From positions 1 through 50,580 of the forward strand of contig CAIKXD010000256.1 of NCBI GenBank assembly GCA_903831265.1: a stretch of DNA of 50,580 nucleotides, in the 5' to 3' direction. Within the stretch, counting starts at the first letter, position 1; the number at the start of each line of letters is the position of its first letter. The translations under genes and the position numbers were made by a program. A model generated the notes under the pieces. It had not been told where the DNA came from. It did no database searches and saw nothing but the letters and a program-made list of their open reading frames with translations. Below are positions 19,183 through 27,109 of this stretch, one piece after another. This stretch comes from an uncultured Bacteroidota bacterium. GTDB lineage: Bacteria; Bacteroidota; Bacteroidia; UBA4408.

Positions 19183-19288
19183 TATGCCGATGTAAAATAA
19201 ATAATGGCCCAAATTTGTTTCACGGCATTTGTCACAAACTATTTCCGATCGACATTTACCAATGTACGATTTTAAAGTTATTGGTATA
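19183..19288. repeat. Intergenic element with TATGCCGAT/ATTGGTATA ends
   Basis: The segment is bounded by imperfect inverted ends TATGCCGAT (19183-19191) and ATTGGTATA (19280-19288). A similar pair of ends bounds 21164-21239 in the opposite orientation, and the bases just inside the TATACC end also look alike. This may be a small REP- or MITE-like element; the match is weak. Confidence 0.35.
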
Positions 19289-19374
19289 GTTTTAAAATCA
19301 AATTGGAACTACTGGCTTATCAAGGAAATTACTAGTTTTGTAAAACAACATTTAGCTTTGGTTTACTAAAAGAG

Positions 19375-19515
19375 TTAAGCTTGCTTTTCTACTTTAACTG
19401 CACTTCCATAACTTGGACAAGCCCTACCATTATGCGTACGGCAAGAAGAAATGGTTAAAAATAGTATTGCCGCGGCTAAAAACAATATAGTAGTCTTAAA
19501 ATTAGTTGTACTCAT
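19375..19515 (-). CDS. Small lipoprotein, 46 residues
   Basis: Found by reading the minus strand of the 19181-19701 gap. From ATG 19515 the frame encodes a charged N-terminus (MSTTNFKTT), a hydrophobic core (ILFLAAAILFLTI) and a lipobox SSC at residues 23-25, then RTHNGRACPSYGSAV and a short polar tail ending at TAA. The mature form has about 22 residues with a second Cys in a CPSYG motif. Very short lipoproteins with a CPxY-like tail occur in Bacteroidota; the function is unknown. Confidence rests on the perfect lipoprotein architecture. No other gene is visible in the flanking non-coding sequence. Confidence 0.72.
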   Translation of the reverse strand: MSTTNFKTTILFLAAAILFLTISSCRTHNGRACPSYGSAVKVEKQA

Positions 19516-19701
19516 TTAGGCTAAATAATTTAATGTAATTATATAAAAAAAAACAACGAGCAAATGTTATTATTTCAAAATACTTTGAAAGGTTTTTAAA
19601 CAGTTATATTTTTAATACTTGTTTATATTTTAAGTTCCAAAATAATGTGTAATGTGAACCTGTCAATAGTTCTATAAAGATGCACCAAATCAATTGTTAC
19701 A

Positions 19702-20355
19702 CTAAAGAATTTCGATTTCGTTACTTTCCAATTTCTTTACGCCTGTAATTTCTTGTAATGAAACTTTAAGCATTGCTTTTGCAACTATTTGACCATGAAT
19801 GCCTCGATATTTTTTAAAAGGACCTAAAAATATTGGAACTAAAACTTTCATTATAAACTTACCAATGAGTTCACCTAAACGAAATTCCTGTCTGGCCCCA
19901 AAAAGTAAAGAAGGACGCATGAAAACAGTTTTTTGAAATCCCAGTTTTTCAATGGCTTGTTCCATTTTACCCTTGGTTTGCAAGTAAAAATTATTTGAAT
20001 TTGCATTGGCTCCTAATGAAGATACAACCACACAAGAGGCTACCCCATTTTTTTTGGCAATATGAGCCACATTAACTGGTATATCGTAATCAACCTTTAA
20101 AAACGACTCCTTGGAGCCTGCTTTAGCCATGGTAGAACCTATGCAAATAAAAAGACAGGAGCCATTAATATGTGAAGCAATCTGATCTAAATGATTAAAA
20201 TCAGTTTCAATGTAGGTTAATTTATTATTTTTTGAAGGCAAAGGTGTTCTAACAAATGCAATTACCTGCGTGTATTTTTCATTATTGAGTAAATATTCAA
20301 GTAAATAGCTCCCTATTAATCCTGTTGAACCAATAATTACGGCCTTATTTTGCAT
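19702..20355 (-). CDS. NAD(P)-binding Rossmann-fold protein (atypical SDR, HTATIP2-like)
   Basis: 217 residues. The nucleotide-binding loop is VIIGSTGLIGSYLLEYLL; further on are FICIGSTMAKAGSKESF, VVVSSLGANANSNNFY (the Ser/Tyr region of atypical SDRs) with YLQTKGKMEQA supplying the Tyr-x-x-x-Lys, and FMRPSLLFGARQEFRLGE. This pattern fits the NmrA/HTATIP2-like (YwnB-like) atypical SDR group, which act as redox sensors or oxidoreductases. The substrate is unknown. It is a stand-alone minus-strand gene. Confidence 0.85.
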   Translation of the reverse strand: MQNKAVIIGSTGLIGSYLLEYLLNNEKYTQVIAFVRTPLPSKNNKLTYIETDFNHLDQIASHINGSCLFICIGSTMAKAGSKESFLKVDYDIPVNVAHIAKKNGVASCVVVSSLGANANSNNFYLQTKGKMEQAIEKLGFQKTVFMRPSLLFGARQEFRLGELIGKFIMKVLVPIFLGPFKKYRGIHGQIVAKAMLKVSLQEITGVKKLESNEIEIL

Positions 20356-20504
20356 GTGTATATTTTTCTGTAAATATAGGATTTGCAGTTTAATTGCAAT
20401 GGTAAAGTATACTTAAATAAGCAAATAAGAATACTTAAAATTGGTGTTCTACAAAAGAATACGAAATTAAACTTTTAAAAAAATAGGCTAAGAGGAAATA
20501 ATGA

Positions 20505-20546
20505 AAATAAAAAAGCACCATTAATGATTAATGGTGCTTTTTTTAT
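20505..20546 (-). terminator. Terminator of the TM2-domain gene
   Basis: AAAAAAGCACCATTAAT and the matching ATTAATGGTGCTTTTTT form a long perfect stem with a short loop. It lies 18 bp beyond the stop of the minus-strand TM2 gene. The symmetric A/T tracts would let it work in both directions. Confidence 0.9.
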
Positions 20547-20563
20547 TAATTAAATACTGAAAT

Positions 20564-20986
20564 CTAGTTTCCAGTCCAAACGATAAACTTACTGTTGTCA
20601 GCATACTTATTCATAGCATCTGATCCTTTGAATACAACCCACCAGAAATCTACACAAGCAGTTACACCTCCCACAACTGGAATACAGAAATAGTACCAAA
20701 ATAATTGTTTTCCACCTGTACCCATATAATAACGGTGTAAAGCAAATTCACCACAAAAGAATGCACGAAGTAAGTATCCGCCTACAGTTTTATCACCTTT
20801 AGTTACCGCTTGTGTTGAAGGATTCATTAAAGCATAAGCCTCTTCAGAAGCAGTAAAGGTAACATCGTCTGAAGCAGAAAATAATTGATCTACTGCAGCT
20901 TCGTCAACTTTATAGGTTGAAGCCGAAGCCAAATTTGTTGCAAACAGGCACGTAAAAAATGCCAAACTAAAAAGTAATTTTTTCAT
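20564..20986 (-). CDS. TM2-domain protein with signal peptide
   Basis: 140 residues. A signal peptide (ending NLASAS) and an extracytoplasmic stretch (about 25-62) precede the TM2 domain at about 65-125. The domain shows GGYLLRAFFCGEFALHRYYMG, two hydrophobic helices and the conserved short loop before CVDFWWVV. TM2 proteins are small two-helix membrane proteins of unclear function. A strong terminator follows and a perfect -7 box precedes the gene, so it is a single-gene unit. Confidence 0.85.
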   Translation of the reverse strand: MKKLLFSLAFFTCLFATNLASASTYKVDEAAVDQLFSASDDVTFTASEEAYALMNPSTQAVTKGDKTVGGYLLRAFFCGEFALHRYYMGTGGKQLFWYYFCIPVVGGVTACVDFWWVVFKGSDAMNKYADNSKFIVWTGN

Positions 20987-21011
20987 ATAAGTTGGTTTAA
21001 ATTGTTTCGGG

Positions 21012-21019
21012 CAAATATA
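21012..21019 (-). promoter_or_regulatory. Candidate -7 box of the TM2-domain gene
   Basis: On the minus strand the sequence reads TATATTTG, an exact TAnnTTTG match, 26 bp before the ATG at 20986. A T-rich stretch lies upstream, but the TTTTTTTG there is closer than the usual -33 spacing. Confidence 0.45.
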
Positions 21020-21163
21020 TAATTATTTTCACAAAAAAATATCTTTTTATTTTTTTGTTGAAACTTTACACCTATTGGTAAAGGTTAACTTTAACCGCAT
21101 TTTCATAACTATCTGTAAACTTTTTAATTGACACCCTAAAAACAAAACCAAAAGAATTTGTTT

Positions 21164-21239
21164 TATACCGATTACACTTTCAATTTAGTCCAATTGCGGC
21201 CAAGCCTTATTGTACTAATTTCAAGTTGTATCGGCATTA
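21164..21239. repeat. Intergenic element with TATACCGAT/ATCGGCATT ends
   Basis: The segment is bounded by TATACCGAT (21164-21172) and ATCGGCATT (21231 region), imperfect inverted ends like those at 19183-19288 but in the opposite orientation and about 30 bp shorter. The remainder of the 470-bp gap between the TM2 and stress-protein genes holds only the -7 box near 21012 and the terminator at 21405; I see no gene in it. Confidence 0.35.
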
Positions 21240-21404
21240 ACCATTGTAAATTTATTAAACAGCTTTGGGCTATTTAATAAATACAATTGGTATTATTTCT
21301 TTATTTGAAATCAGAAACTATGTATTTAACTTATTGAACTCTAATTATACTGATCAACAAGTTCAGCAAGACGATACTAAAGGTATGACGATTGGCTATA
21401 AATT

Positions 21405-21436
21405 AAAAAAGCTGCCTTTTAGAGGACAGCTTTTTT
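21405..21436 (-). terminator. Terminator of the universal stress protein gene
   Basis: AAAAAAGCTG and CAGCTTTTTT form the stem with a 12-nt loop, giving a T-run on the minus strand 20 bp after the gene's stop at 21457. Confidence 0.85.
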
Positions 21437-21456
21437 AACGATAAGATATGTATAAA

Positions 21457-22341
21457 TTAACTCCCCGCAGATAGCTTGTTATCAATAAATCCTGCAGGAT
21501 TTGGTGTAATACTTAAAACCGGAATCTTTGAATGATTGACCACTTGTTGCGCATAAGGACCCATTAAAATTCCTGAAAAATTTTCTTCTTGTTCGGTCAT
21601 TATTACAATAAGATCACTTTTTCGCTTTTTTGCATATTTCATTGTAACCGTCGCAAGATTCTCACCTTCCACCATTTCCATAGAATAATTAATTTCGTGC
21701 TTGGCAAAATATTTCTCCACTTGCTCTAATTTTTTGTCTAGTAACAAGGCGGCATCATCATCATCTACACTTAAAATGCCTAAGATATGCACTTTTGAAT
21801 TATATTTTTTTGCCAACTCAAGCACATAACGAACTTTCTCTCTCGAAGGATCTGAACTATCAATTGGACAAAGTATATTCTCAAAACCAAGTTTTGAAGC
21901 ATGCGTTTGCACTGTAATTACAGGAACTTTTGCCTCTGTAACAACTCTAAATGCATTACTACCCATAAAAAACTCTTCAAAGCCACTTACACCATGGGTT
22001 CCCATAATTATAACATCTGCCTTGCTTTCTATAGTAGCATCAGAAATACCCTTTGCAATTTTACCTGCTTTAATCAAATAGGTTACCTTTCCTCCTACCT
22101 TAATTTTAAGCTCAGTAGCCAGAGCACCCAACTTTTCATTAATTATTTGCTCGGCATATTTTTTATCAGATGCAGTAAAAGTTCCTAAATCTAATTTGGC
22201 AACCTTTGTTTCCATTACATGCGCTAAAATCAAATCTGCTTTAAATAGTTTTGCCATAAAGGTGGCATGCTCAAGAGCCAACAAACTGTTCGCTGATAAA
22301 TCAACAGGAACTAAAATTTTATTTATTTTAAAGGATTTCAT
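21457..22341 (-). CDS. Universal stress protein, tandem UspA domains
   Basis: 294 residues from ATG 22341; this start places the domain opener KINKILVPVDLSANS at residue 5, whereas an upstream in-frame ATG (22389) adds 16 unrelated residues. Domain 1 (about 5-145) ends with the ATP-binding MGTHGVSGFEEFFMGSNA. Domain 2 (about 150-280) opens FENILCPIDSSDPSRE and has a weaker IVIMTEQEENFSGILMGPYA in place of the G-2X-G-9X-G motif. Domain 1 probably binds ATP and domain 2 may not. It is a cytoplasmic stress-response protein. Confidence 0.9.
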   Translation of the reverse strand: MKSFKINKILVPVDLSANSLLALEHATFMAKLFKADLILAHVMETKVAKLDLGTFTASDKKYAEQIINEKLGALATELKIKVGGKVTYLIKAGKIAKGISDATIESKADVIIMGTHGVSGFEEFFMGSNAFRVVTEAKVPVITVQTHASKLGFENILCPIDSSDPSREKVRYVLELAKKYNSKVHILGILSVDDDDAALLLDKKLEQVEKYFAKHEINYSMEMVEGENLATVTMKYAKKRKSDLIVIMTEQEENFSGILMGPYAQQVVNHSKIPVLSITPNPAGFIDNKLSAGS

Positions 22342-22414
22342 AAGAGAGTATTTTCTATTTGTTTCGCCAAATTCTGAAATAAATACCAACTTTCAAAATT
22401 TATTTTATGATTGT

Positions 22415-22894
22415 TTACTTTGAAAAGTAGCTAAGCGGCACATCGCCCTTAAAATCAACTGGCATTTTTTTAGATACACCAAGTGCCTTTGCTGTAATAT
22501 TACCATTGCAGGTAAGATTTACCTTTTTTGACATAATAATGGAAAGTAAAGAGGAAAAACCACCCACAGCAAGATCACTGTAATTTGCCTTTATAACAAA
22601 ACGATGAGCCTTTTCACTGCGTGCATTAATTTTTACCTTTTCCGCCAATTTTATTTTTCCAATATTGGTTTGATTTACCATTACATTCATATCTAAATCA
22701 GATACAGTAATAGCCATTTTATTGGGATTTTTCAAAAGAATAAATAGTTCAACCACCGCTCCTTTGCTATCGGTGCTGAGCAATTTAAAAGATTCTACTT
22801 TCTTAAATTCAACTTCTTTAAATGTACATGAACTAATACTCAGAAGAACTATTGTAATAAAAAAAAAGGAGCTCAAAAATTTCTTGTTAAACAT
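22415..22894 (-). CDS. LEA14-like lipoprotein
   Basis: 159 residues. A lipoprotein signal runs MFNKKFLSSFFFITIVLLSISSC. The mature part shows the LEA type 2/WHy pattern: FKLLSTDSKGAVVELFILLKNPNKMAITVSDLDMNV with the NPN turn, then VKINARSEKAHRFVIKANYSDL. LEA14-like proteins are beta-sandwich proteins linked to desiccation or used as binding scaffolds. It may be transcribed ahead of the stress protein gene (73-bp gap to its true start), which would group two stress-related genes. Confidence 0.82.
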   Translation of the reverse strand: MFNKKFLSSFFFITIVLLSISSCTFKEVEFKKVESFKLLSTDSKGAVVELFILLKNPNKMAITVSDLDMNVMVNQTNIGKIKLAEKVKINARSEKAHRFVIKANYSDLAVGGFSSLLSIIMSKKVNLTCNGNITAKALGVSKKMPVDFKGDVPLSYFSK

Positions 22895-22989
22895 GGTATA
22901 ATGTTTTTAGTTTAGGCCTATTACGCAGCATATTAATAGAAGTTGGCCAAGCTGTAATTAACTACTTACAAGAATTGTTAAATAAAATC

Positions 22990-23811
22990 TTATCCTAAAT
23001 AAAGCGAACTAAATAAATCTTTGCTATCATAGCTAGAGTAATCAAAACTAATTTGCGCTGTAGCAGAACAACTCATGCTTAAGCTAAAAAGTGCTCTCGC
23101 ACTTGGGTCATAATGGTCAGTTCCTCCTTGGTTTAACTCATTATGCAGTTCATTTTTAAAGCCATTGCGTCCAATTGTAGATGCTACATTAATTGTCGTG
23201 TTAAAATTACCCCTAAGATCAGATGTATTTAAAAAATTACATAGTTTTTTAATCTCCAAATGATAATGCGCTAACACTTCAAAGTAGCTTCCGCTGTTGC
23301 AATGAGCTATATCAGTATCCTCCAAGTTTAATATGAGGTTTAAATTGTTAGGCCATTCAAAATACTCGTAGGCTTTTTCAAAAACCGCAGCATCATTTCT
23401 GTAAGGTTCTAAAATACCTTTTGAATTTGTATGAATTACCGAAATTGGCAACAAAGAGTTTTTTACTGCATGCGTTACTTCGGAATGCTTATTACTAATA
23501 AATATATTTTTTACAGAATCATCTTTAAAAGCCTGCAGAACAGTAATCATGGCTGCTGTATGTTCCATACTTTGGCCTGTATAATTTACATTAGTTCTGC
23601 AATTTAATGCCATATTAGCATAATCATCAAATAGCTTTAAGGAATGATTATTTTCAAACCCAATAATATCATTAAAGCAAACACCACCACTCATTAAAAT
23701 AAAAACGTTTAACGACTTCCTTGTAGATAAATCTTTACCGTAAATACTATTGCTGAGCGCCAATCCTGCAATCCCTAATCCAGTATTTCTAATAAAATTC
23801 CTACGTTTCAT
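22990..23811 (-). CDS. Tat-exported protein, possibly alkaline-phosphatase-like fold
   Basis: 273 residues. The N-terminus is a Tat signal: RRNFIRNTGLGIAGLALS. Downstream are VFILMSGGVCFNDIIGF, SMEHTAAMITVLQAF, a central DTDIAHCNSGSYFEVLAHY and a C-terminal GGTDHYDPSARALFSL. The order of a Gly-rich early motif, a D-x-D-x-A-H segment and a late D-H motif recalls DUF1501/alkaline-phosphatase superfamily metal sites, but I cannot confirm the family. It lies 6 bp after the M20 dipeptidase gene and is probably co-transcribed. It is expected to be folded with a cofactor or metal before export. Confidence 0.6.
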   Translation of the reverse strand: MKRRNFIRNTGLGIAGLALSNSIYGKDLSTRKSLNVFILMSGGVCFNDIIGFENNHSLKLFDDYANMALNCRTNVNYTGQSMEHTAAMITVLQAFKDDSVKNIFISNKHSEVTHAVKNSLLPISVIHTNSKGILEPYRNDAAVFEKAYEYFEWPNNLNLILNLEDTDIAHCNSGSYFEVLAHYHLEIKKLCNFLNTSDLRGNFNTTINVASTIGRNGFKNELHNELNQGGTDHYDPSARALFSLSMSCSATAQISFDYSSYDSKDLFSSLYLG

Positions 23812-23817
23812 TTTGTA

Positions 23818-25185
23818 TTATTTTTTGTAAAGTTCGCTAAAGTTTTGATAGAAATGAGGAATAGTTTCTATACCCTTATAGAAATTGAATAAACCGTAAC
23901 TCTCATTTGGCGAATGTATGGCATCTGAATCTAAACCAAAACCTAATAAAACCGAATCTAAGCCAAGTACAGATTTAAACATGGCAACAATAGGAATGCT
24001 CCCACCGCTGCGCACTGGAACAGGTTTTTTGCCAAAGGTGGCTTCCATAGCCATTGACGCCGCCTTGTATGCAATAGAATTACTTGGTGTTACTACTGGC
24101 TCTCCTCCATGATGTGGTGTTACCTTAACTTTAACAGATGGAGGTGCAATTTTTGAAAAATAATCTGCAAACAAAGCTGTTATTTTATCACTATTTTGAT
24201 GTGGAACCAAACGCATCGAAATTTTGGCGTAAGCCTTGGAAGCAATTACTGTTTTAGCACCTTCACCCGTATAACCTCCCCAAATACCATTTACATCTAA
24301 AGTTGGACGTATAGAGGTTCTTTCATTAGTCGAGTAACCTTCTTCACCATGAATATCACTTAAATCAAGCGCCTTCTTATATGCATCTAAATTAAATGGA
24401 GCCTTGGCCATCTCAGCGCGTTCTTCACCGCTTAAAATTTCTACATCATCATAAAAACCAGGAATTGTAATGTGGTTCTTATCGTTTTTTAACTGTGCAA
24501 TCATTTGGCATAAAATATTGATGGGATTGGCCACTGCACCGCCATAAAGGCCAGAATGCAAATCTCTGTTTGGACCTGTTACCTCAACTTCAACATAACT
24601 TAATCCTCTTAAACCAACTGTAATAGATGGTATGTCATTAGCAATGATACCCGTATCAGAAATTAAAATAATATCTGCCTTTAGTTTTTCTACGTTTTTA
24701 TTTACAAAAATACCAAGATTGGTTGACCCAACTTCTTCTTCGCCTTCAATCATAAACTTTACATTGCAAGGCAAAGTATTCGTTTGAATCATCGCTTCAA
24801 ATGCCTTTACATGCATAAACATTTGTCCCTTGTCATCACACGCTCCTCGAGCATAAATTTTATCATTTTTAACCACAGGATCAAATGGTTTTGAATGCCA
24901 TAAATCTAAAGGGTCTGCTGGTTGAACATCGTAATGACCATAAACTAAAATGGTTGGTTTTGAAGCATCAATCATTTTTTCGGCATACACTATTGGGTAG
25001 CCTTCAGTAGCACATATTTCTACTTTGTCAGCACCAGCTTTTTTTAGTGAGCTGGCAACAGCATCAGCGGTATTAATAACATCATTCTTATATGTTGGAT
25101 CTGCACTTACCGATGGAATTCTTAATAATTCAAAAAGTTCATCTAAGAAACGCTGTTTGTGGCTATTTATGTATTCATTTATCAT
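23818..25185 (-). CDS. M20 family dipeptidase
   Basis: 455 residues. Two-zinc M20 signature residues are in place: LVYGHYDVQPAD, GACDDKGQ (bridging Asp), IEGEEEVGS (catalytic and metal Glu) and LISDTG, with the C-terminal HSPNES His. The inserted dimerisation domain spans about 195-320. It hydrolyses dipeptides in the cytoplasm, close to the carnosinase-like/PepV branch. It heads a unit with the Tat-exported protein gene. The exact dipeptide specificity is not readable. Confidence 0.93.
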   Translation of the reverse strand: MINEYINSHKQRFLDELFELLRIPSVSADPTYKNDVINTADAVASSLKKAGADKVEICATEGYPIVYAEKMIDASKPTILVYGHYDVQPADPLDLWHSKPFDPVVKNDKIYARGACDDKGQMFMHVKAFEAMIQTNTLPCNVKFMIEGEEEVGSTNLGIFVNKNVEKLKADIILISDTGIIANDIPSITVGLRGLSYVEVEVTGPNRDLHSGLYGGAVANPINILCQMIAQLKNDKNHITIPGFYDDVEILSGEERAEMAKAPFNLDAYKKALDLSDIHGEEGYSTNERTSIRPTLDVNGIWGGYTGEGAKTVIASKAYAKISMRLVPHQNSDKITALFADYFSKIAPPSVKVKVTPHHGGEPVVTPSNSIAYKAASMAMEATFGKKPVPVRSGGSIPIVAMFKSVLGLDSVLLGFGLDSDAIHSPNESYGLFNFYKGIETIPHFYQNFSELYKK

Positions 25186-25320
25186 TTTATAGATTTTAAA
25201 AGTTGTTTCACAAATGTATTAGTTAATTTTTAAAGCTCAATACCTATCTGCAACATTTCGTTCGTTTGATTGCAATTAACTTTTCACTTCCATTAAAATA
25301 ATTTAAGGCAAGTATTCCCA

Positions 25321-25514
25321 ATTTACGCAGTAAGAATCGTTATCAACTAAATCGCAAAATAATACCAAGTGCTCTCGGACTATTTTTGATTGAAAGAATA
25401 GCGGGCTATTTTGAATTTTAAAATGGGAGTAGGTGCCTCAGATTGAAGTAAAATAAAGTTGAGTAAATTTCTAATAAGGAATTTGGTTTAAACTATCCAT
25501 ATTATTAGCTATGC
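25321..25514 (-). repeat. 194-bp intergenic repeat, copy B (inverted relative to copy A)
   Basis: The reverse complement aligns end to end with 10149-10342, without a net length change. Exact shared blocks are given under copy A. It lies in the 397-bp gap between the minus-strand spermidine-synthase gene (3' side) and the M20 dipeptidase gene (5' side). Nothing else is visible in this gap; 25186-25310 holds plain AT-rich sequence that must include the dipeptidase promoter. Confidence 0.75.
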
Positions 25515-25582
25515 AACAAATATGAGCAGTAAAAAACACTTATTAAACAAGTCCAATAAATTAAAAACCTACTCCTAAGTTT

Positions 25583-27106
25583 TTAATTAAATAAAGGTAT
25601 GTTTCTTCGATTAAAATCTTTAATTGCAGTGGCAATGTAAGCTGTTCTCCATGCTGCTACTGCCTCTTTGTTGAGCAACTCTAATATTGGTTGATCATCA
25701 GTAAGAATAGGCGCTGCAGCAATTTCATTCTCAGAAAAAATAAATCCCATTTTTTTGGTATTAAATTTATTTTTTTTAGCAAAAACAAGCAAATTACTTT
25801 CTTCTTCCTTTGCAGCGCTTGAAAGTACATTTGTATAAAAACCTGCATTTTGAATTGTTTTAACGATAGCTTTTATTCCATCACTCCTATGACCACTCCT
25901 GAAACCGTATCCATTAAGCACAATCATACCACCATTATTTAGGGATTTCTTTACCGCTTCTAAACTTTCCTGTGTAATAATGTGCGCAGGATTCTCCTCT
26001 CCTTTAAACACATCAAAAATAACGAGGTCGTATTTCTTTTTAGCATTATTAATATATCTTCGAGCATCATCTAAAAATAAATTCACTTTAGGGTTCAATT
26101 CAAAATATGCTTTAGCTGCAACAACAACTCGTTCATCTAATTCAACAACATCAACTTCAAAATTATTCTTAATTAACTCGTTTGCAACACATCCACCACC
26201 AAGACCAAGCAACAATACATTTCCACTTTTTACTTGATTCACACTTTCACTCACCATCAATGGAACATACGAAAAATAAGTATTTACGCTATCGTGCTTA
26301 TTATTAATTGCTTGAATAACCCTGTTAAAAAGCATCATTCTAATGTAATAACTTGGGCTTGATTGAGCTTCATAAACAGGATAATCAACCACCATTATTT
26401 GTCCTAAAATACCTTCTTTTTGATAAAGAATTTTTATATCAGAATTAGCAATACTTTCTTTATTAAAATAACTTCCGAGAAGGACAAAACACAATAATAC
26501 TGCAACTGCTTTTTTAGGATAATTTACAATCGCTATCAAAGGCAAAATAGCCAAACAAAGTCCAGTGTAGTAGGCAGGTTTTATTAATCCAAAATTAGGT
26601 ATAATAAAAAAACCCATCGCAAAAGTGGCAATAATACCACCCAAGGTAGAAATAGCATAAATACTTCCCGAAATTTTACCCGCATTATTTGTATCATCAC
26701 TTAACCTCTCGATAATTAATGGCGAAACCATTCCCATTAAAAAAACAGGTGGCATCAGAAAAAGTATGGTAGAAACAATTATCGAAGTCAACAAAGGCAG
26801 ATTGGCAGTGATAAACAAAATCAGCTGTGAGCTAAGTGGCATAAATGCTGTAAAAATAGCTGCCGCTAAAACTATATAAAAAAGAAAATTATTATTCCTG
26901 TTTTTCTCAGCAAAAAAACCTCCCGTAAAATAACCTAAAGCCAAACCACCCAGAGTAACTGCCATCACTGTGGCCCACACGTACAAAGAAGATCCAAAAT
27001 AAGGCGCAAGCATTTTGGCCCCAATCAACTCAGCACTCATTACCGATGCTCCTTCTATAAATGAAAGTATAAACAAAAAAGCACGGTATTGAGTAACTAT
27101 TTTCAT
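25583..27106 (-). CDS. Fused membrane/spermidine synthase-like protein
   Basis: 507 residues. The N-terminal half (1-215) has six to eight membrane segments beginning FILSFIEGASVMSAELIGAKMLAP, typical of the fused MFS/spermidine synthase group. The C-terminal half is a methyltransferase-fold polyamine synthase domain: LLLGLGGGCVANELI, VVELDERVV, DDARRYI and LVIFDVFKGEENP. In true spermidine synthases the first motif is GGGDG; here the Asp is Cys, so polyamine synthase activity is doubtful. It may be a membrane-anchored aminopropyl- or alkyl-transferase. It lies 3 bp after the acyltransferase gene. Confidence 0.87.
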   Translation of the reverse strand: MKIVTQYRAFLFILSFIEGASVMSAELIGAKMLAPYFGSSLYVWATVMAVTLGGLALGYFTGGFFAEKNRNNNFLFYIVLAAAIFTAFMPLSSQLILFITANLPLLTSIIVSTILFLMPPVFLMGMVSPLIIERLSDDTNNAGKISGSIYAISTLGGIIATFAMGFFIIPNFGLIKPAYYTGLCLAILPLIAIVNYPKKAVAVLLCFVLLGSYFNKESIANSDIKILYQKEGILGQIMVVDYPVYEAQSSPSYYIRMMLFNRVIQAINNKHDSVNTYFSYVPLMVSESVNQVKSGNVLLLGLGGGCVANELIKNNFEVDVVELDERVVVAAKAYFELNPKVNLFLDDARRYINNAKKKYDLVIFDVFKGEENPAHIITQESLEAVKKSLNNGGMIVLNGYGFRSGHRSDGIKAIVKTIQNAGFYTNVLSSAAKEEESNLLVFAKKNKFNTKKMGFIFSENEIAAAPILTDDQPILELLNKEAVAAWRTAYIATAIKDFNRRNIPLFN

Positions 27107-27109
27107 AAT

